Of a stretch of 64,000 nucleotides of DNA, positions 26,549-35,575 are shown piece after piece; position 1 is the stretch's first letter, and every line of letters begins with the position of its first letter. The stretch comes from Magnetococcales bacterium (lineage in GTDB: Bacteria; Pseudomonadota; Magnetococcia; Magnetococcales; Magnetaquicoccaceae): NCBI GenBank assembly GCA_011089965.1, contig JAANAU010000001.1, positions 186,001-250,000 of the forward strand, given 5' to 3'. A program made the translations under genes and the position numbers. The notes under the pieces were generated by a model. The model was not told where the DNA came from and did not search any database. It saw only the letters and a list, made by a program, of their open reading frames with translations.

Positions 26549-29431
26549 CTACTGCAACAAAATTTTCATCTGATGCAGGATCTCTTCAGGCCGTTGCTGG
26601 ATCTGTTCCAAGGAGTCGGCCAGACAGAGTTCCACCTCCGTGGGACCGATGGCTTGGATGAACAACCGTTTCTCTTTGATCTGGCCCGGACCAAAGGTGA
26701 TGCTTTTCTCCTGCAACTCCTGGGAGCCGCGCGGCAGATTGCCCATGCCGGCCTGGGGAGAGTTGGAATAGAGCAGGACAAAAGCCCCGCGCGTGGGCAC
26801 ACCCAATTCGCGCCATTCGCGATAGGGACCGTTCTGATGCAATACCGGCTGGAAATAGCCGCTGTTGAGACGCCCGACAAAGATCCGGAACGGCGCCTCG
26901 CCGGTTTCGCACGAAGGTGTGGCATTGAGCGCCAGCAAGGTTTCACCTGGAATCAGCTTCAACAGACCGATGGCCACGCCGGTCTTGGCTGTGGGACGAT
27001 ACGGATTGTCCGGATCCCCGACCGGCGGACGATGGACAATGAAACGCGGAAAAGCCACCGCCTTTTGGATCTCTTCCAGGGCGGTATTCTTGGCAATCCC
27101 TTCGGGAGGAGGACACCATTTGAACATCTTGTTTTGCAACATGGCAGCGAACAATGCCTGCACCAACAAGGCACGACTGGCATTGCCGGCCTGAAGGATA
27201 TGCACCTCGCGCGGGGCGAGGTTGCGATCCTCAAAGGCGCGTTTCATGGCAATGAAAAAGCGGTGAATCCCCTTGCCCACCCGCCTGACCAGAAAATGGT
27301 TGATCTGATCCCGGTCGATGCGAAACATCACCGGCACCTTTTCCCGGCCACGGTTCAACAACTCCAATTGAACCTCCAGTATGGTATCCGGTTGGGCAAC
27401 CGTCATGGTGCCGGAGGCCAGTGCAAAATTCTCATCCACCAGATATTGACTCAAGGCATCCGCAATCCGGTCCGATTGGCGACGGGCACTCTTTTTCTGG
27501 GTTGCATCGCCCGGCGGATCTTCCAGATCCCAACGGAAATTCTCCCACATCTGCCGCACCTTGGCATTCACCAATGCCGTATTGGTCTGGGCCACATGAG
27601 AGTTGTCGAGAAACAGCTCATGACCTGGAAACTTCTCTGCTTCAGGTGGCATGGAGAAGGGCAATTGATGTTCCCGACACAGCTCCAGATTTTGCTTGAA
27701 GGCCAGAAAAGCCAGATTGGCCACCAGGTTCTCGCCACCCAGATACATGTCACCACTGGCTCCAAACCGTTCGATCACCCGTTCATACCCCTGTTCGGTC
27801 TCCTGGGGGGTGGGCAGGCGATAGAGGCCAAAATCAAAATCCGTACTGCCCCCACCAAAATCAAACACTGCATACGCCGTACCGTGCAGCGTTGGGGCGA
27901 TATCCAGCTCTTCCAGGGCACAGGCGGCATAGGCTGCGGGTTCGGATGCCTCCTCTGTGACATGAAACCGCTCCATCAGCGGGCTGGACATCAAAGACTC
28001 CGGCAGACTGCGCATGATGCCCCGGGCGAACGCGGTACGAATGGTCCGTTTGATCTCACGGGGATAGGTGACAGGGAAGGTCATATAATACTCCAAGAAC
28101 AAACCATTGGAGCGATGATTGATGAAGAGTCCCAGATAGTAGGCATACAGTTCAATGGGGTCAAAAGGATCCTCGCGCGTCACGGAGATCGATTGTCCCC
28201 GCACCGGCATCGGGGCATCGGTGGCGTTGATCTCCACCTCCTGGCCGGTATTCTGATCCGTAATGCGGCGTGACCGCTGATCCGGCGGCGACAAGGGCCA
28301 TTGCTTGATATTGGTCAGCATGCTGGCCACAATGCGTTGATTGGCCTCATTCTCCCGATAGTTTTTCAACGCCTCATGAGAAAAGTGGAAATCGTCCCAA
28401 CGGGTCAAGGGCTGATGGGCATCCCCGGTCCAAGCCGCCAACAAACGCGGCAGATGGATGAACTCCAACACCGTGGGATTCTGGTAGTCGGCAGGGGCCG
28501 GTTTGCGGAAGAAATCGGGCATGCCGACCCGCAACAGCGTGGTCTTGCCATTTTCCCGACAGGCAACCACCGTGGAACTGGTCCCGAAATCGATGGCAAT
28601 CACCCCTTTATGCACATCCAGCTCCGGATTGCGCGCCTCCCAGGGCGGATCCAGGGTCATTTCGATCCATCCCTTGCCCGTGGGTGGAACCGGCTGATAC
28701 AGCTCCCATAACCCTTTTTCCATATCCAACAGGTAAGACGGCTCCAGGATTGGCAGACGCGCCCGGATCCAATCCCCCTCCAGCAAACGGTTCTGCAAGG
28801 CTTTAAGAGAAGGGAGTGCCGGTTCCGAGGTGTTACGGCTCTTGTCGTTCAACTCCTTGGTCATCAGATAGAGTTCGTGCATCTTGTCACCCACCCCGGT
28901 CACATCCCGCGGGATCAGGCCATTGCTCAGGATGAAAGAGAAAACGTCCCTTTGCGCCACGCGATGAATCGGCAACACCATCCATTGCGCATCGACCCCA
29001 TTGCTCTCCCCGGCCACGCCGCCAAAGGTGCAGGTGCGATACCCTGGTCCTGTGCCGACCGGATCGTGGGAGAGGAAGGTGGCCCCGCGAAACTTCTCAT
29101 GGCTGCGGAACAGCTCCTCACGCGCAATGGAGCGCAACTCCTCGATGGAGGGAACTTCCCAGTGCCGGAAGGCATAGATCTGCAACCGTGCCACATGCTG
29201 AAACATCAGATCCGGCGTGGTGGTGAACTCATGCAGCAGCCACAGGCAGTTGAGCTGATTGTCAAAATGGAGCTTCGGCTGCTTGATGAACGAAATGAAG
29301 CGTTGCCGTGTCAGCAGGGCAAGGATCTCCTCGCGCAGGTCACGCAACCTTTTGCGGGCTTGCGGGTCCACCTCGTTGGGCAAACGGGGGACCAGACGAT
29401 TCTCGCGCAGACGAATGCTGTAAACCTTCAT
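26549..29431 (-). CDS. Hsp70/actin-fold ATPase with unusual N-terminal extension
   Basis: 960 residues. An Hsp70/actin-type ATPase core begins only after about 275 residues: phosphate-1 loop VIAIDFGTSSTVVA at 277-290, phosphate-2 loop YAVFDFGGGSTDFDF near 520-534, a connecting EPAAYAACAL just before it, and adenosine motif VHILQAGNASRALL around 760. There is no typical DnaK substrate-binding domain; about 200 other residues follow. The first 275 residues have no domain I recognise. The size recalls SrfB-like proteins, but I cannot confirm that. It lies in a minus-strand cluster with a hybrid kinase, a 141-residue orphan and a GT41 protein. Role unknown. Confidence 0.8.
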   Translation of the reverse strand: MKVYSIRLRENRLVPRLPNEVDPQARKRLRDLREEILALLTRQRFISFIKQPKLHFDNQLNCLWLLHEFTTTPDLMFQHVARLQIYAFRHWEVPSIEELRSIAREELFRSHEKFRGATFLSHDPVGTGPGYRTCTFGGVAGESNGVDAQWMVLPIHRVAQRDVFSFILSNGLIPRDVTGVGDKMHELYLMTKELNDKSRNTSEPALPSLKALQNRLLEGDWIRARLPILEPSYLLDMEKGLWELYQPVPPTGKGWIEMTLDPPWEARNPELDVHKGVIAIDFGTSSTVVACRENGKTTLLRVGMPDFFRKPAPADYQNPTVLEFIHLPRLLAAWTGDAHQPLTRWDDFHFSHEALKNYRENEANQRIVASMLTNIKQWPLSPPDQRSRRITDQNTGQEVEINATDAPMPVRGQSISVTREDPFDPIELYAYYLGLFINHRSNGLFLEYYMTFPVTYPREIKRTIRTAFARGIMRSLPESLMSSPLMERFHVTEEASEPAAYAACALEELDIAPTLHGTAYAVFDFGGGSTDFDFGLYRLPTPQETEQGYERVIERFGASGDMYLGGENLVANLAFLAFKQNLELCREHQLPFSMPPEAEKFPGHELFLDNSHVAQTNTALVNAKVRQMWENFRWDLEDPPGDATQKKSARRQSDRIADALSQYLVDENFALASGTMTVAQPDTILEVQLELLNRGREKVPVMFRIDRDQINHFLVRRVGKGIHRFFIAMKRAFEDRNLAPREVHILQAGNASRALLVQALFAAMLQNKMFKWCPPPEGIAKNTALEEIQKAVAFPRFIVHRPPVGDPDNPYRPTAKTGVAIGLLKLIPGETLLALNATPSCETGEAPFRIFVGRLNSGYFQPVLHQNGPYREWRELGVPTRGAFVLLYSNSPQAGMGNLPRGSQELQEKSITFGPGQIKEKRLFIQAIGPTEVELCLADSLEQIQQRPEEILHQMKILLQ

Positions 29432-29513
29432 GGGAGACTCCAGTGGCGCAACGTGACAGGTTTGTAAAGCATATTATGACACCATGAAACAGGCCAGGCA
29501 CAAGGCGCCAGGA

Positions 29514-29939
29514 TCAATGCGACTCAGCGCCCACATGGATCACCTGAAAATCGGGCCAGATCGGTTTCACCCCGGCCAGGATCTCCCAGACGGCCCGAAT
29601 CGGATCCCCATGCTCTTCACTGGCCAACATGGCCTCTTCGATGGGGAGACGGTACAGAGGCCATTCACCGATATCATCCAGAAAACTCTTGGCAAGGGCA
29701 AAGGCCCAACAGGGCAGATCTGCCCGATCCTCCAGATAAGCCACATAGCGTTGCCGATCCTCCTGCGGGCCATCTTCGGTGACCACGACCCAACGTGCCT
29801 GGGGAGACTCCATGATGGCTGCCAACCATTCCGGCGGGTGTTCCCGTCCCAAAGCCAACCAACGGTGCAGGCGTCCGGAGGGCGGCACCGTGGTTTCCTG
29901 ATCTTCCGGGTTCAGATCTTCTTGATATAATTCTCGCAC
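29514..29939 (-). CDS. Uncharacterised 141-residue protein, paired with the Hsp70-like gene
   Basis: I do not recognise this family. The product is acidic and Trp-rich, with no signal peptide or membrane helix; it contains PPEWLAAIMESPQARWVVV, CWAFALAKSFLDDIGEWPLYRL and a Trp-rich end. I chose GTG 29939 because AAGGAG lies 8 bp upstream inside the end of the hybrid kinase gene, which it overlaps by 28 bp; an ATG at 29981 lacks a ribosome site. It precedes the Hsp70-like gene by 82 bp on the same strand. It may be a partner or adaptor of that ATPase (inference). Confidence 0.65.
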   Translation of the reverse strand: MRELYQEDLNPEDQETTVPPSGRLHRWLALGREHPPEWLAAIMESPQARWVVVTEDGPQEDRQRYVAYLEDRADLPCWAFALAKSFLDDIGEWPLYRLPIEEAMLASEEHGDPIRAVWEILAGVKPIWPDFQVIHVGAESH

Positions 29940-32353
29940 CGGCGATACTCCTTTTGAATCCGCTCCATCAGCAGCCGACACTCACTCCAGTCGTTGTTCT
30001 TGACCGTTTCTTGCAGTTGCACGCAGAGCTGAGACATCAGATGCGCGCCCATATTGGCGCTGGCCCCTTTCAGCTCATGGGCATTCTCGTCCACGGCAAC
30101 GGCATCTTTGATCTTAAGATTTTTCTTCAGCTTTGCAATGATCACTGATGAGGAAGAGAGAAAGGCCTCGACAAACTCCATGAGCACTTTGGGATCGTGT
30201 CCAAAATGGCCGCGCAGAAGATCGATGGAAAGCGGCGGCAAGGTCTGGGCTTCGCTGGCATCCGGTGTCGGAAATTGCGGCAACACCCGATGAGGCAGCC
30301 ACTCATTGAACAGCTCGGCCAGGTCCTCGATCCGGATCGGCTTGTGCAGGGTGGCATCCATGCCGGAATCGAGGCAACGCTGGGGATCCCCAGGCAGGAC
30401 GTTCGATGTCAGGGCAATGATCGGAATGCGCGTACGATTTTCGGAGCTTTCGAGTTGACGAATGGCCCGGGCTGCCTGCAAACCGTCCAGAATCGGCATG
30501 TGGCAATCCATGAGAACCATGGCATAGGTGCCGGACTGAATGGCATGCACCGCATCCCGGCCATTGGCCACGGTATGGACGGAGAGTCCCAGCCGGTTGA
30601 TCTGCATCTGGGCCACTTTCTGATTGACCGCATTGTCTTCGGCCAACAGGATTTTGCGCTCACTGCTTTCGGTGCCGGTGACATGGGTGGCGACCTGGGG
30701 AGTGATCCGTTCCGGCGGTTTGGGAGCCGGTTCTGTCTGTTGTTCCGGATTGAGCAGGGTCAGCAGGCGATCCAGGAGTTGATGACGGTGCAAAGGTCGG
30801 GTCAGATGGGCCATGAAACCCACCTTGCGCGCCTCTTCAAACCATTTCTTTTCGTGGATGCCGGTGATCAGCAACAAACCAACCGGCGGAATGGCAGGAT
30901 CTTCGGTGATGGCGCGTCCGAACTCCAGGCAGTGATCCAAAGAGAGCGGGGAGGTGGAGAGCAGCAGCAGGTCACACGGGACACCTGCCCGCGCCTCATG
31001 CCGGAGATAGGCCACGGCCTCTTCCAGACTCTCCACGGCTGCCCCTTTCATGTTCCAGTTGAGCAGGTGATTGAGCAGGATGGTCTGGCTGGTCTGGCGG
31101 GGATCCACCACCAACACCTTGACCCCGCGCAACCGCTCCAGCGGGGGAGCCGAAGGGGCATCGGTACTCTCCCCAGCCATCGAAATCGGAAACGGCACCG
31201 TAAACCAGAAAGTCGATCCTTTGCCCCGACGGCTGGTCATACCCATCTCGCCGCCCAACAACTCCACCAGACGGTTGGCAATCGACAGTCCCAACCCCAT
31301 GCCTCCAAAAGCCCGGGTCGAGGAGCCATCCACCTGGGTGAAAGGCTGGAACAGACGATGCCAGGCGGTTTTCGGAATGCCGATACCCGTATCAGTGACG
31401 GCAAAACGGACCATGAGGGGTGACTTGGTCTTGGCTGTCAGCCGCGCCTGAATCACCACCTGTCCTTTGCGGGTGAACTTGACCGCATTGGCCACGAGAT
31501 TGACCAGAATCTGCCGCAACCGGGCCGGATCACCCATCAGGATATTGGGCAGTTTCGGACTGACATCGGTCAGAAGTTCCAGATTTTTCCGTTGCGCCTG
31601 GGAGGACATCAATTCAGCCACCTCTTCCACCACCTTGATCGGACTGAACGGGGTGGCCGAGGTCTCCATCTTGCCCGCTTCCAGGCTGGAAAAATCCAGG
31701 ATGTCGTTGATGATGGTCAGCAACGCCTGGGCGGATTCGCGTAATGTTGTGGCCAGCTCTTTTTGTTCTTTGTTCAGTTTGCTGTCGAGCAGCAGATCGG
31801 TCATGCCGATCACGCCATTGATCGGGGTACGGATTTCATGGCTCATATTGGCCAGAAATTCCGACTTGAGCCGGGCGGTCTCCAGAGCAATGTCGCGGGC
31901 GTGACGAAGTTCCCGTTCCCACTGCTTGCGCAGATTGAGATCCTTGAACAGGGTGAAGCTGCCCACCACCCGGCCCTGCTCCAGGATCGGGGCTGCCTTG
32001 AGGGAAACCGGAATCAGATGCCCGTCGCGATGGGTGAAGACATCCTCCGAGGCGTAATAACTCTCTCCACGTTGGACCCGTTGCAAGATCGGGCACTGCT
32101 CGGTGGGGATGCGTTCACCCGAGGCGTTCTGAAAATGGATCAGCTCATGGGGATTGCGTCCAAGCAGCTCTTCCTGTTTCCAACCCAGGAGCTGTTCGGC
32201 AACGGCATTGAGAAAAGTGACGCGACCCTCTGCATCCAGAAAATACAAACCCTGTTCAAGATGGGCAGAGAGTTGCTGAAAGAGAGAGGTTCCCGACAGG
32301 TGCGCAGGCAATGGATTCGTTCCGGACAAAGGGGGCACAGGATAGGGGTTCAT
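29912..32353 (-). CDS. Hybrid sensor histidine kinase (PAS-HisKA-HATPase-REC-REC-Hpt)
   Basis: 813 residues, without clear membrane segments. Order: PAS 24-145; HisKA with phospho-His 172 in NMSHEIRTPIN; HATPase with VNLVANAVKFT, DTGIGI and GMGLGLS (residues 285-390); a first receiver-like domain 410-535; a true receiver 567-690 with phospho-Asp 616 in VLMDCHMP; Hpt at 710-813 with His 759 in AHELKGASANMGA. The first receiver has LLLLS where the Asp should be, so it is a pseudo-receiver. The PAS domain suggests cytoplasmic sensing of a ligand or redox state. It lies 35 bp after rluD and overlaps the next small gene by 28 bp. Its output regulator is not obvious nearby. Confidence 0.93.
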   Translation of the reverse strand: MNPYPVPPLSGTNPLPAHLSGTSLFQQLSAHLEQGLYFLDAEGRVTFLNAVAEQLLGWKQEELLGRNPHELIHFQNASGERIPTEQCPILQRVQRGESYYASEDVFTHRDGHLIPVSLKAAPILEQGRVVGSFTLFKDLNLRKQWERELRHARDIALETARLKSEFLANMSHEIRTPINGVIGMTDLLLDSKLNKEQKELATTLRESAQALLTIINDILDFSSLEAGKMETSATPFSPIKVVEEVAELMSSQAQRKNLELLTDVSPKLPNILMGDPARLRQILVNLVANAVKFTRKGQVVIQARLTAKTKSPLMVRFAVTDTGIGIPKTAWHRLFQPFTQVDGSSTRAFGGMGLGLSIANRLVELLGGEMGMTSRRGKGSTFWFTVPFPISMAGESTDAPSAPPLERLRGVKVLVVDPRQTSQTILLNHLLNWNMKGAAVESLEEAVAYLRHEARAGVPCDLLLLSTSPLSLDHCLEFGRAITEDPAIPPVGLLLITGIHEKKWFEEARKVGFMAHLTRPLHRHQLLDRLLTLLNPEQQTEPAPKPPERITPQVATHVTGTESSERKILLAEDNAVNQKVAQMQINRLGLSVHTVANGRDAVHAIQSGTYAMVLMDCHMPILDGLQAARAIRQLESSENRTRIPIIALTSNVLPGDPQRCLDSGMDATLHKPIRIEDLAELFNEWLPHRVLPQFPTPDASEAQTLPPLSIDLLRGHFGHDPKVLMEFVEAFLSSSSVIIAKLKKNLKIKDAVAVDENAHELKGASANMGAHLMSQLCVQLQETVKNNDWSECRLLMERIQKEYRRCENYIKKI

Positions 32354-32388
32354 CCGGTTTTTATATAATAATCCGCACTCAAAGCCAA

Positions 32389-33393
32389 TTATTTTTTCGC
32401 ATCAACCTCACGTAACGCCGCCAATAGTGTTTGCAGATCCTCTGGCGGATCGACGGAGAAAATCATCTCCTGCAAACGGGTCGGATGGAGAATGGTCAAT
32501 TGGGCGGCATGCAGCGCCTGACGACGAAACGCGGTCACAACGGCCCGGCTCTCCTCTGGCCAGGTTGACGGGGGATGAAAGGGGCGGGCATAAAGTGGAT
32601 CTCCAAGCAAGGGATGACCCAGATGGGCCATGTGGACCCGGATCTGATGGGTGCGTCCGGTTTCCAGGCGGCAGGCAACCACAGTGAAACCGGCACAGGT
32701 TTCCTGGCGTTGCCAGTGGGTGATGGCCGCACGGCCATGACGGGGTTCAACCGCCATTTTCTGGCGCTCCCGGGGATGGCGACCAATCGGGGCATCGATG
32801 GTTCCGTGGGTTGCAGACAACAAACCGCGCACCACAGCCAGATAGCGCCGTGCTGCGGTATGGGCTGCGAACTGGTCAGCCAGATGCAGATGGGCACGGT
32901 CATTCTTGGCCGCCACCAGGAGTCCGCTGGTCTCCATGTCGAGCCGATGGACAATCCCGGGCCGGATGGCCCCGCCAATGCCGGAGAGTCCACCCGTGCG
33001 TTCCGGTCCGCCACAGTGGTGCAGCAGGGCATTGACCAGCACCCCATCCACACGTCCGGCCCCGGCATGCACTGCCAAACCTGCTGGCTTGTTGATCACA
33101 ATGATGTCATCATCTTCATACACCACATCCAGAGGTATGGCCTCGGGCCGGGCAGCAATGGGTTGGGGGGCCGGAATGCGGATCTGAAAAGATTCTCCGG
33201 CCACGGCCTTGTCATCGGCCTGGGGCAAGGATCCGTCCAGGCGTGTGACAGCCCCCTCTTTGAGCAACCGTTGGATGGCTGCCCGGCTCAATTCCGGATC
33301 AGCCTGGGCCAATGCCCGGTCGAGCCGTTCACCGGCCAAAGGAGCGGGAATCGTGATCAGACGCGACTCGCAGGGTGTGGAGTGACCATTCAT
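32389..33393 (-). CDS. rluD: 23S rRNA pseudouridine synthase (RluD family)
   Basis: RluD-type enzymes make pseudouridines in helix 69 of 23S rRNA. The 334-residue protein has an N-terminal S4 domain (GERLDRALAQADPELSRAAIQRLLKEG), then the catalytic domain with INKPAGLAVHAG, the catalytic Asp in IVHRLDMETSGLLV, and LETGRTHQIRVHMAHLGHPLLGDPLY. These are the standard RluA/RluD motifs; the S4 domain favours RluD over RluA. It starts 22 bp from a divergent small membrane protein gene. The hybrid kinase follows in the same direction. Confidence 0.93.
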   Translation of the reverse strand: MNGHSTPCESRLITIPAPLAGERLDRALAQADPELSRAAIQRLLKEGAVTRLDGSLPQADDKAVAGESFQIRIPAPQPIAARPEAIPLDVVYEDDDIIVINKPAGLAVHAGAGRVDGVLVNALLHHCGGPERTGGLSGIGGAIRPGIVHRLDMETSGLLVAAKNDRAHLHLADQFAAHTAARRYLAVVRGLLSATHGTIDAPIGRHPRERQKMAVEPRHGRAAITHWQRQETCAGFTVVACRLETGRTHQIRVHMAHLGHPLLGDPLYARPFHPPSTWPEESRAVVTAFRRQALHAAQLTILHPTRLQEMIFSVDPPEDLQTLLAALREVDAKK

Positions 33394-33415
33394 GGCTTAT
33401 TGGGAGTGAGCGGCA

Positions 33416-33748
33416 ATGCGGGCAGTCAAATTTTTCGTCATTTTCGGAGCAGTCATGATCCTGGTCGGATTGGGGGCGCTGGTGGCCCGGCTGCATGATC
33501 GAACCACCTCTGCGCACAACCCCGCCCCAACCCCTGATCCCACCCTACCCATCGAAGAGACCCTGCATCTGCCCACCAATGCGCAGGTTGCACAGGTGGT
33601 GGGCATGGATGCGGGTGCAGTCATCTGGATCGAACAGCCGCAGGGAGCGGGTCAACTGCTCTTTTTCTCTGCCCAGGGCAAACTGAAACGGCGCATCACT
33701 CTGACACCCGCAGATCCGCCAGCCGCACCCCGTAGCCCAAATAATTGA
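33416..33748 (+). CDS. Small single-pass membrane protein
   Basis: The 110-residue protein has one N-terminal transmembrane segment (residues 6-24, FFVIFGAVMILVGLGALVA), then a proline-rich stretch and a short beta-rich part (AQVAQVVGMDAGAVIWIEQPQGAGQLLFF). Similar small proteins of unknown function occur beside rluD in Alphaproteobacteria. It is divergent from rluD with 22 bp between starts, and its last 53 bp overlap the 3' end of ubiG on the other strand. Confidence 0.65.
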   Translation: MRAVKFFVIFGAVMILVGLGALVARLHDRTTSAHNPAPTPDPTLPIEETLHLPTNAQVAQVVGMDAGAVIWIEQPQGAGQLLFFSAQGKLKRRITLTPADPPAAPRSPNN

Positions 33749-34430
33749 CCTCGGCCTTGCCCACGGCCAACTCCCAGCCATCCTGCAAGGGGAGATAGCG
33801 CATTCCGGTCACATCCCGCATGCTGATGCCGCACTGGCGCAGCCAGCGTCCCAAATCCGAAGGACGAATGAACTTGTCATACTGATGTGTGCCCTTGGGC
33901 AACCAGCGCAGCACGTATTCGGCTCCGACAATGGCCAGCAACCACGCCTGAACCGTCTTGTTGAGTGTGGCAAAGAAAAACAACCCGCCCGGCTTGAGCA
34001 GGGTGGCACACTCGATCAGGAAGGTGGGCACATCCGGTACGTGCTCCAGAACCTCCATGGCCATCACCACATCAAAGCCAGCAGGGCGCTCCTGAGCCAA
34101 CTCGGCCAGACTCTGCACCCGATAGTTCACCTGGGAACCGCTCTCCTTCTGGTGAGCACGTGCCACGCCGATAATGGTTTCGGAACGGTCGATGGCGGTT
34201 ACCCGGGCACCGAGGCCATCGATGGATTCGGACAGGATCCCGCCCCCACATCCGATATCCAGCACTTCCAACCCTTCCAACCCCCAGCCCGCCGCCTGCA
34301 CCCGTTGCCGTATGTATTCGGTACGCAATGGATTGATGCGATGCAAAGGCCTGAACTTGCCATCCGGATCCCACCATTCACTGGCCATCCGTTCAAACTT
34401 GGCGATCTCTTCTGGATCCTCCGTGGACAT
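33696..34430 (-). CDS. ubiG: Ubiquinone biosynthesis O-methyltransferase
   Basis: UbiG performs both O-methylations of ubiquinone synthesis using S-adenosylmethionine. The 244-residue protein starts with FERMASEWWDPDGKFRPLHRINPLR, which is diagnostic for UbiG, followed by the SAM motif VLDIGCGGGILSE, then MEVLEHVPD and KPGGLFFFATLNKT. The length matches the family. It is the third ubiquinone gene in the window, 29 kb from ubiA-ubiC. Its start at 34430 is the first ATG and lies opposite the amidase gene in a 274-bp divergent gap. Confidence 0.95.
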   Translation of the reverse strand: MSTEDPEEIAKFERMASEWWDPDGKFRPLHRINPLRTEYIRQRVQAAGWGLEGLEVLDIGCGGGILSESIDGLGARVTAIDRSETIIGVARAHQKESGSQVNYRVQSLAELAQERPAGFDVVMAMEVLEHVPDVPTFLIECATLLKPGGLFFFATLNKTVQAWLLAIVGAEYVLRWLPKGTHQYDKFIRPSDLGRWLRQCGISMRDVTGMRYLPLQDGWELAVGKAEVNYLGYGVRLADLRVSE

Positions 34431-34704
34431 GGACTCCTCCCGGATTGCTGACTGTTCTGCTCATGAAGATGCATTCAATGGCCGAAGATACCATATCACA
34501 ACCCGGACAGCTAACCCTGGCACACGATTTCTGACCGGATGGTGTCAAAAAATCCGGCTCCGAGTCCGGTACAGGATTTGCTTGCAATATGCCCAACCCG
34601 GAACAACAACGGGGCCTACTCTACTAGAATGTTGATAGATAAAGACTTAGTGATTACTTCTCAAGATTCACCAAAAAAATCTGAATAAAGGAGAGCAGAG
34701 GGCT

Positions 34705-35520
34705 ATGTTTGATCGGCGCACGATGTTGAAGGCCATGGCCATGACCGTGGGCAGCATTTGTCTCCCGACTTCCGTGGCGCATGCCGCCATGGAGTCGTTC
34801 AATCGCACCTCCAAACGTGGCGTGGTGATTGCCATTGATCCGGGCCATGGGGGTGAAGATCCAGGAGCCATCGGTCGCAGCGGGTTGATGGAAAAAGAGG
34901 TCACCCTGGCTGTGGCCAATCGGGTCGCCAATGCCATCAATGCCGTTCCCGGTTTCACGGCCCGTCTGACCCGGACAGGCGACTATTTCGTACCCCTCAA
35001 CCAAAGGGTCTCTCTGGCGCGCAAATACCAGGCTGATCTGTTCATCAGTCTGCATGCCGACGCCTTTCACGTCAGTTCTGCCCGTGGCGCCTCGGTCTAC
35101 TGTCTTTCCGAACGGGGCAAACCCTCACCGGACAAGGCCATCCGTCTGCTGGAACGCCGGGAGAACAACGTGGATCTGATAGGTGGCGTTGATCTGGATG
35201 AAGTGGCGGATCAGGAGGTCAAGGGTATTTTGATGGATCTGTCGCAACGCGACTCCTTGAATCGCTCCTTGCTGCTGGGCAACAACCTGCTGGCATCGAT
35301 CTCCAACACCCCCCCTTTGTCACTCCATTTCAAAACCATCAAACAGGCCGGTTTTGCCGTCCTCAAGGCACCTGACATCCCGTCGGTACTGGTCGAGATG
35401 GCCTTTCTCTCCAACCGCGAAGAAGAACAAATGCTCCAGCAACCCTACCACCAGGAGTCGCTGGCCAAGGCCGTCACCCAGGGCGCGCAACGTTTTGCCC
35501 GGGCATCGGGACTGGCTTGA
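34705..35520 (+). CDS. N-acetylmuramoyl-L-alanine amidase, probable Tat substrate
   Basis: This zinc amidase cleaves the peptide stem from peptidoglycan, normally during daughter-cell separation. The 271-residue protein has a signal peptide with twin Arg in FDRRTMLKA and a cleavage region near SVAHAA. The Amidase_3 motifs follow: AIDPGHGGEDPGA (zinc His), EKEVTLAVA (zinc Glu), FISLHADAF (zinc His) and SVLVEMAFLSN (catalytic Glu). There is no AMIN domain, so it is the short AmiA/AmiC-like form without septal targeting. AGGAG lies 11 bp before the ATG. A strong terminator follows the stop. Confidence 0.93.
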   Translation: MFDRRTMLKAMAMTVGSICLPTSVAHAAMESFNRTSKRGVVIAIDPGHGGEDPGAIGRSGLMEKEVTLAVANRVANAINAVPGFTARLTRTGDYFVPLNQRVSLARKYQADLFISLHADAFHVSSARGASVYCLSERGKPSPDKAIRLLERRENNVDLIGGVDLDEVADQEVKGILMDLSQRDSLNRSLLLGNNLLASISNTPPLSLHFKTIKQAGFAVLKAPDIPSVLVEMAFLSNREEEQMLQQPYHQESLAKAVTQGAQRFARASGLA

Positions 35521-35533
35521 TCCGCAACGCTTT

Positions 35534-35568
35534 CCGGTCGAAGTCGGAGTCAGACTTCGACCGGTTTT
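35534..35568 (+). terminator. Intrinsic terminator after the amidase gene
   Basis: CCGGTCGAAGTC pairs perfectly with GACTTCGACCGG around a 7-nt loop, followed by TTTT. It starts 14 bp after the amidase stop. The stem may also slow transcription from the convergent chemotaxis-type gene, but the T run favours the plus strand. Confidence 0.85.
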
Positions 35569-35575
35569 CCCGGTT

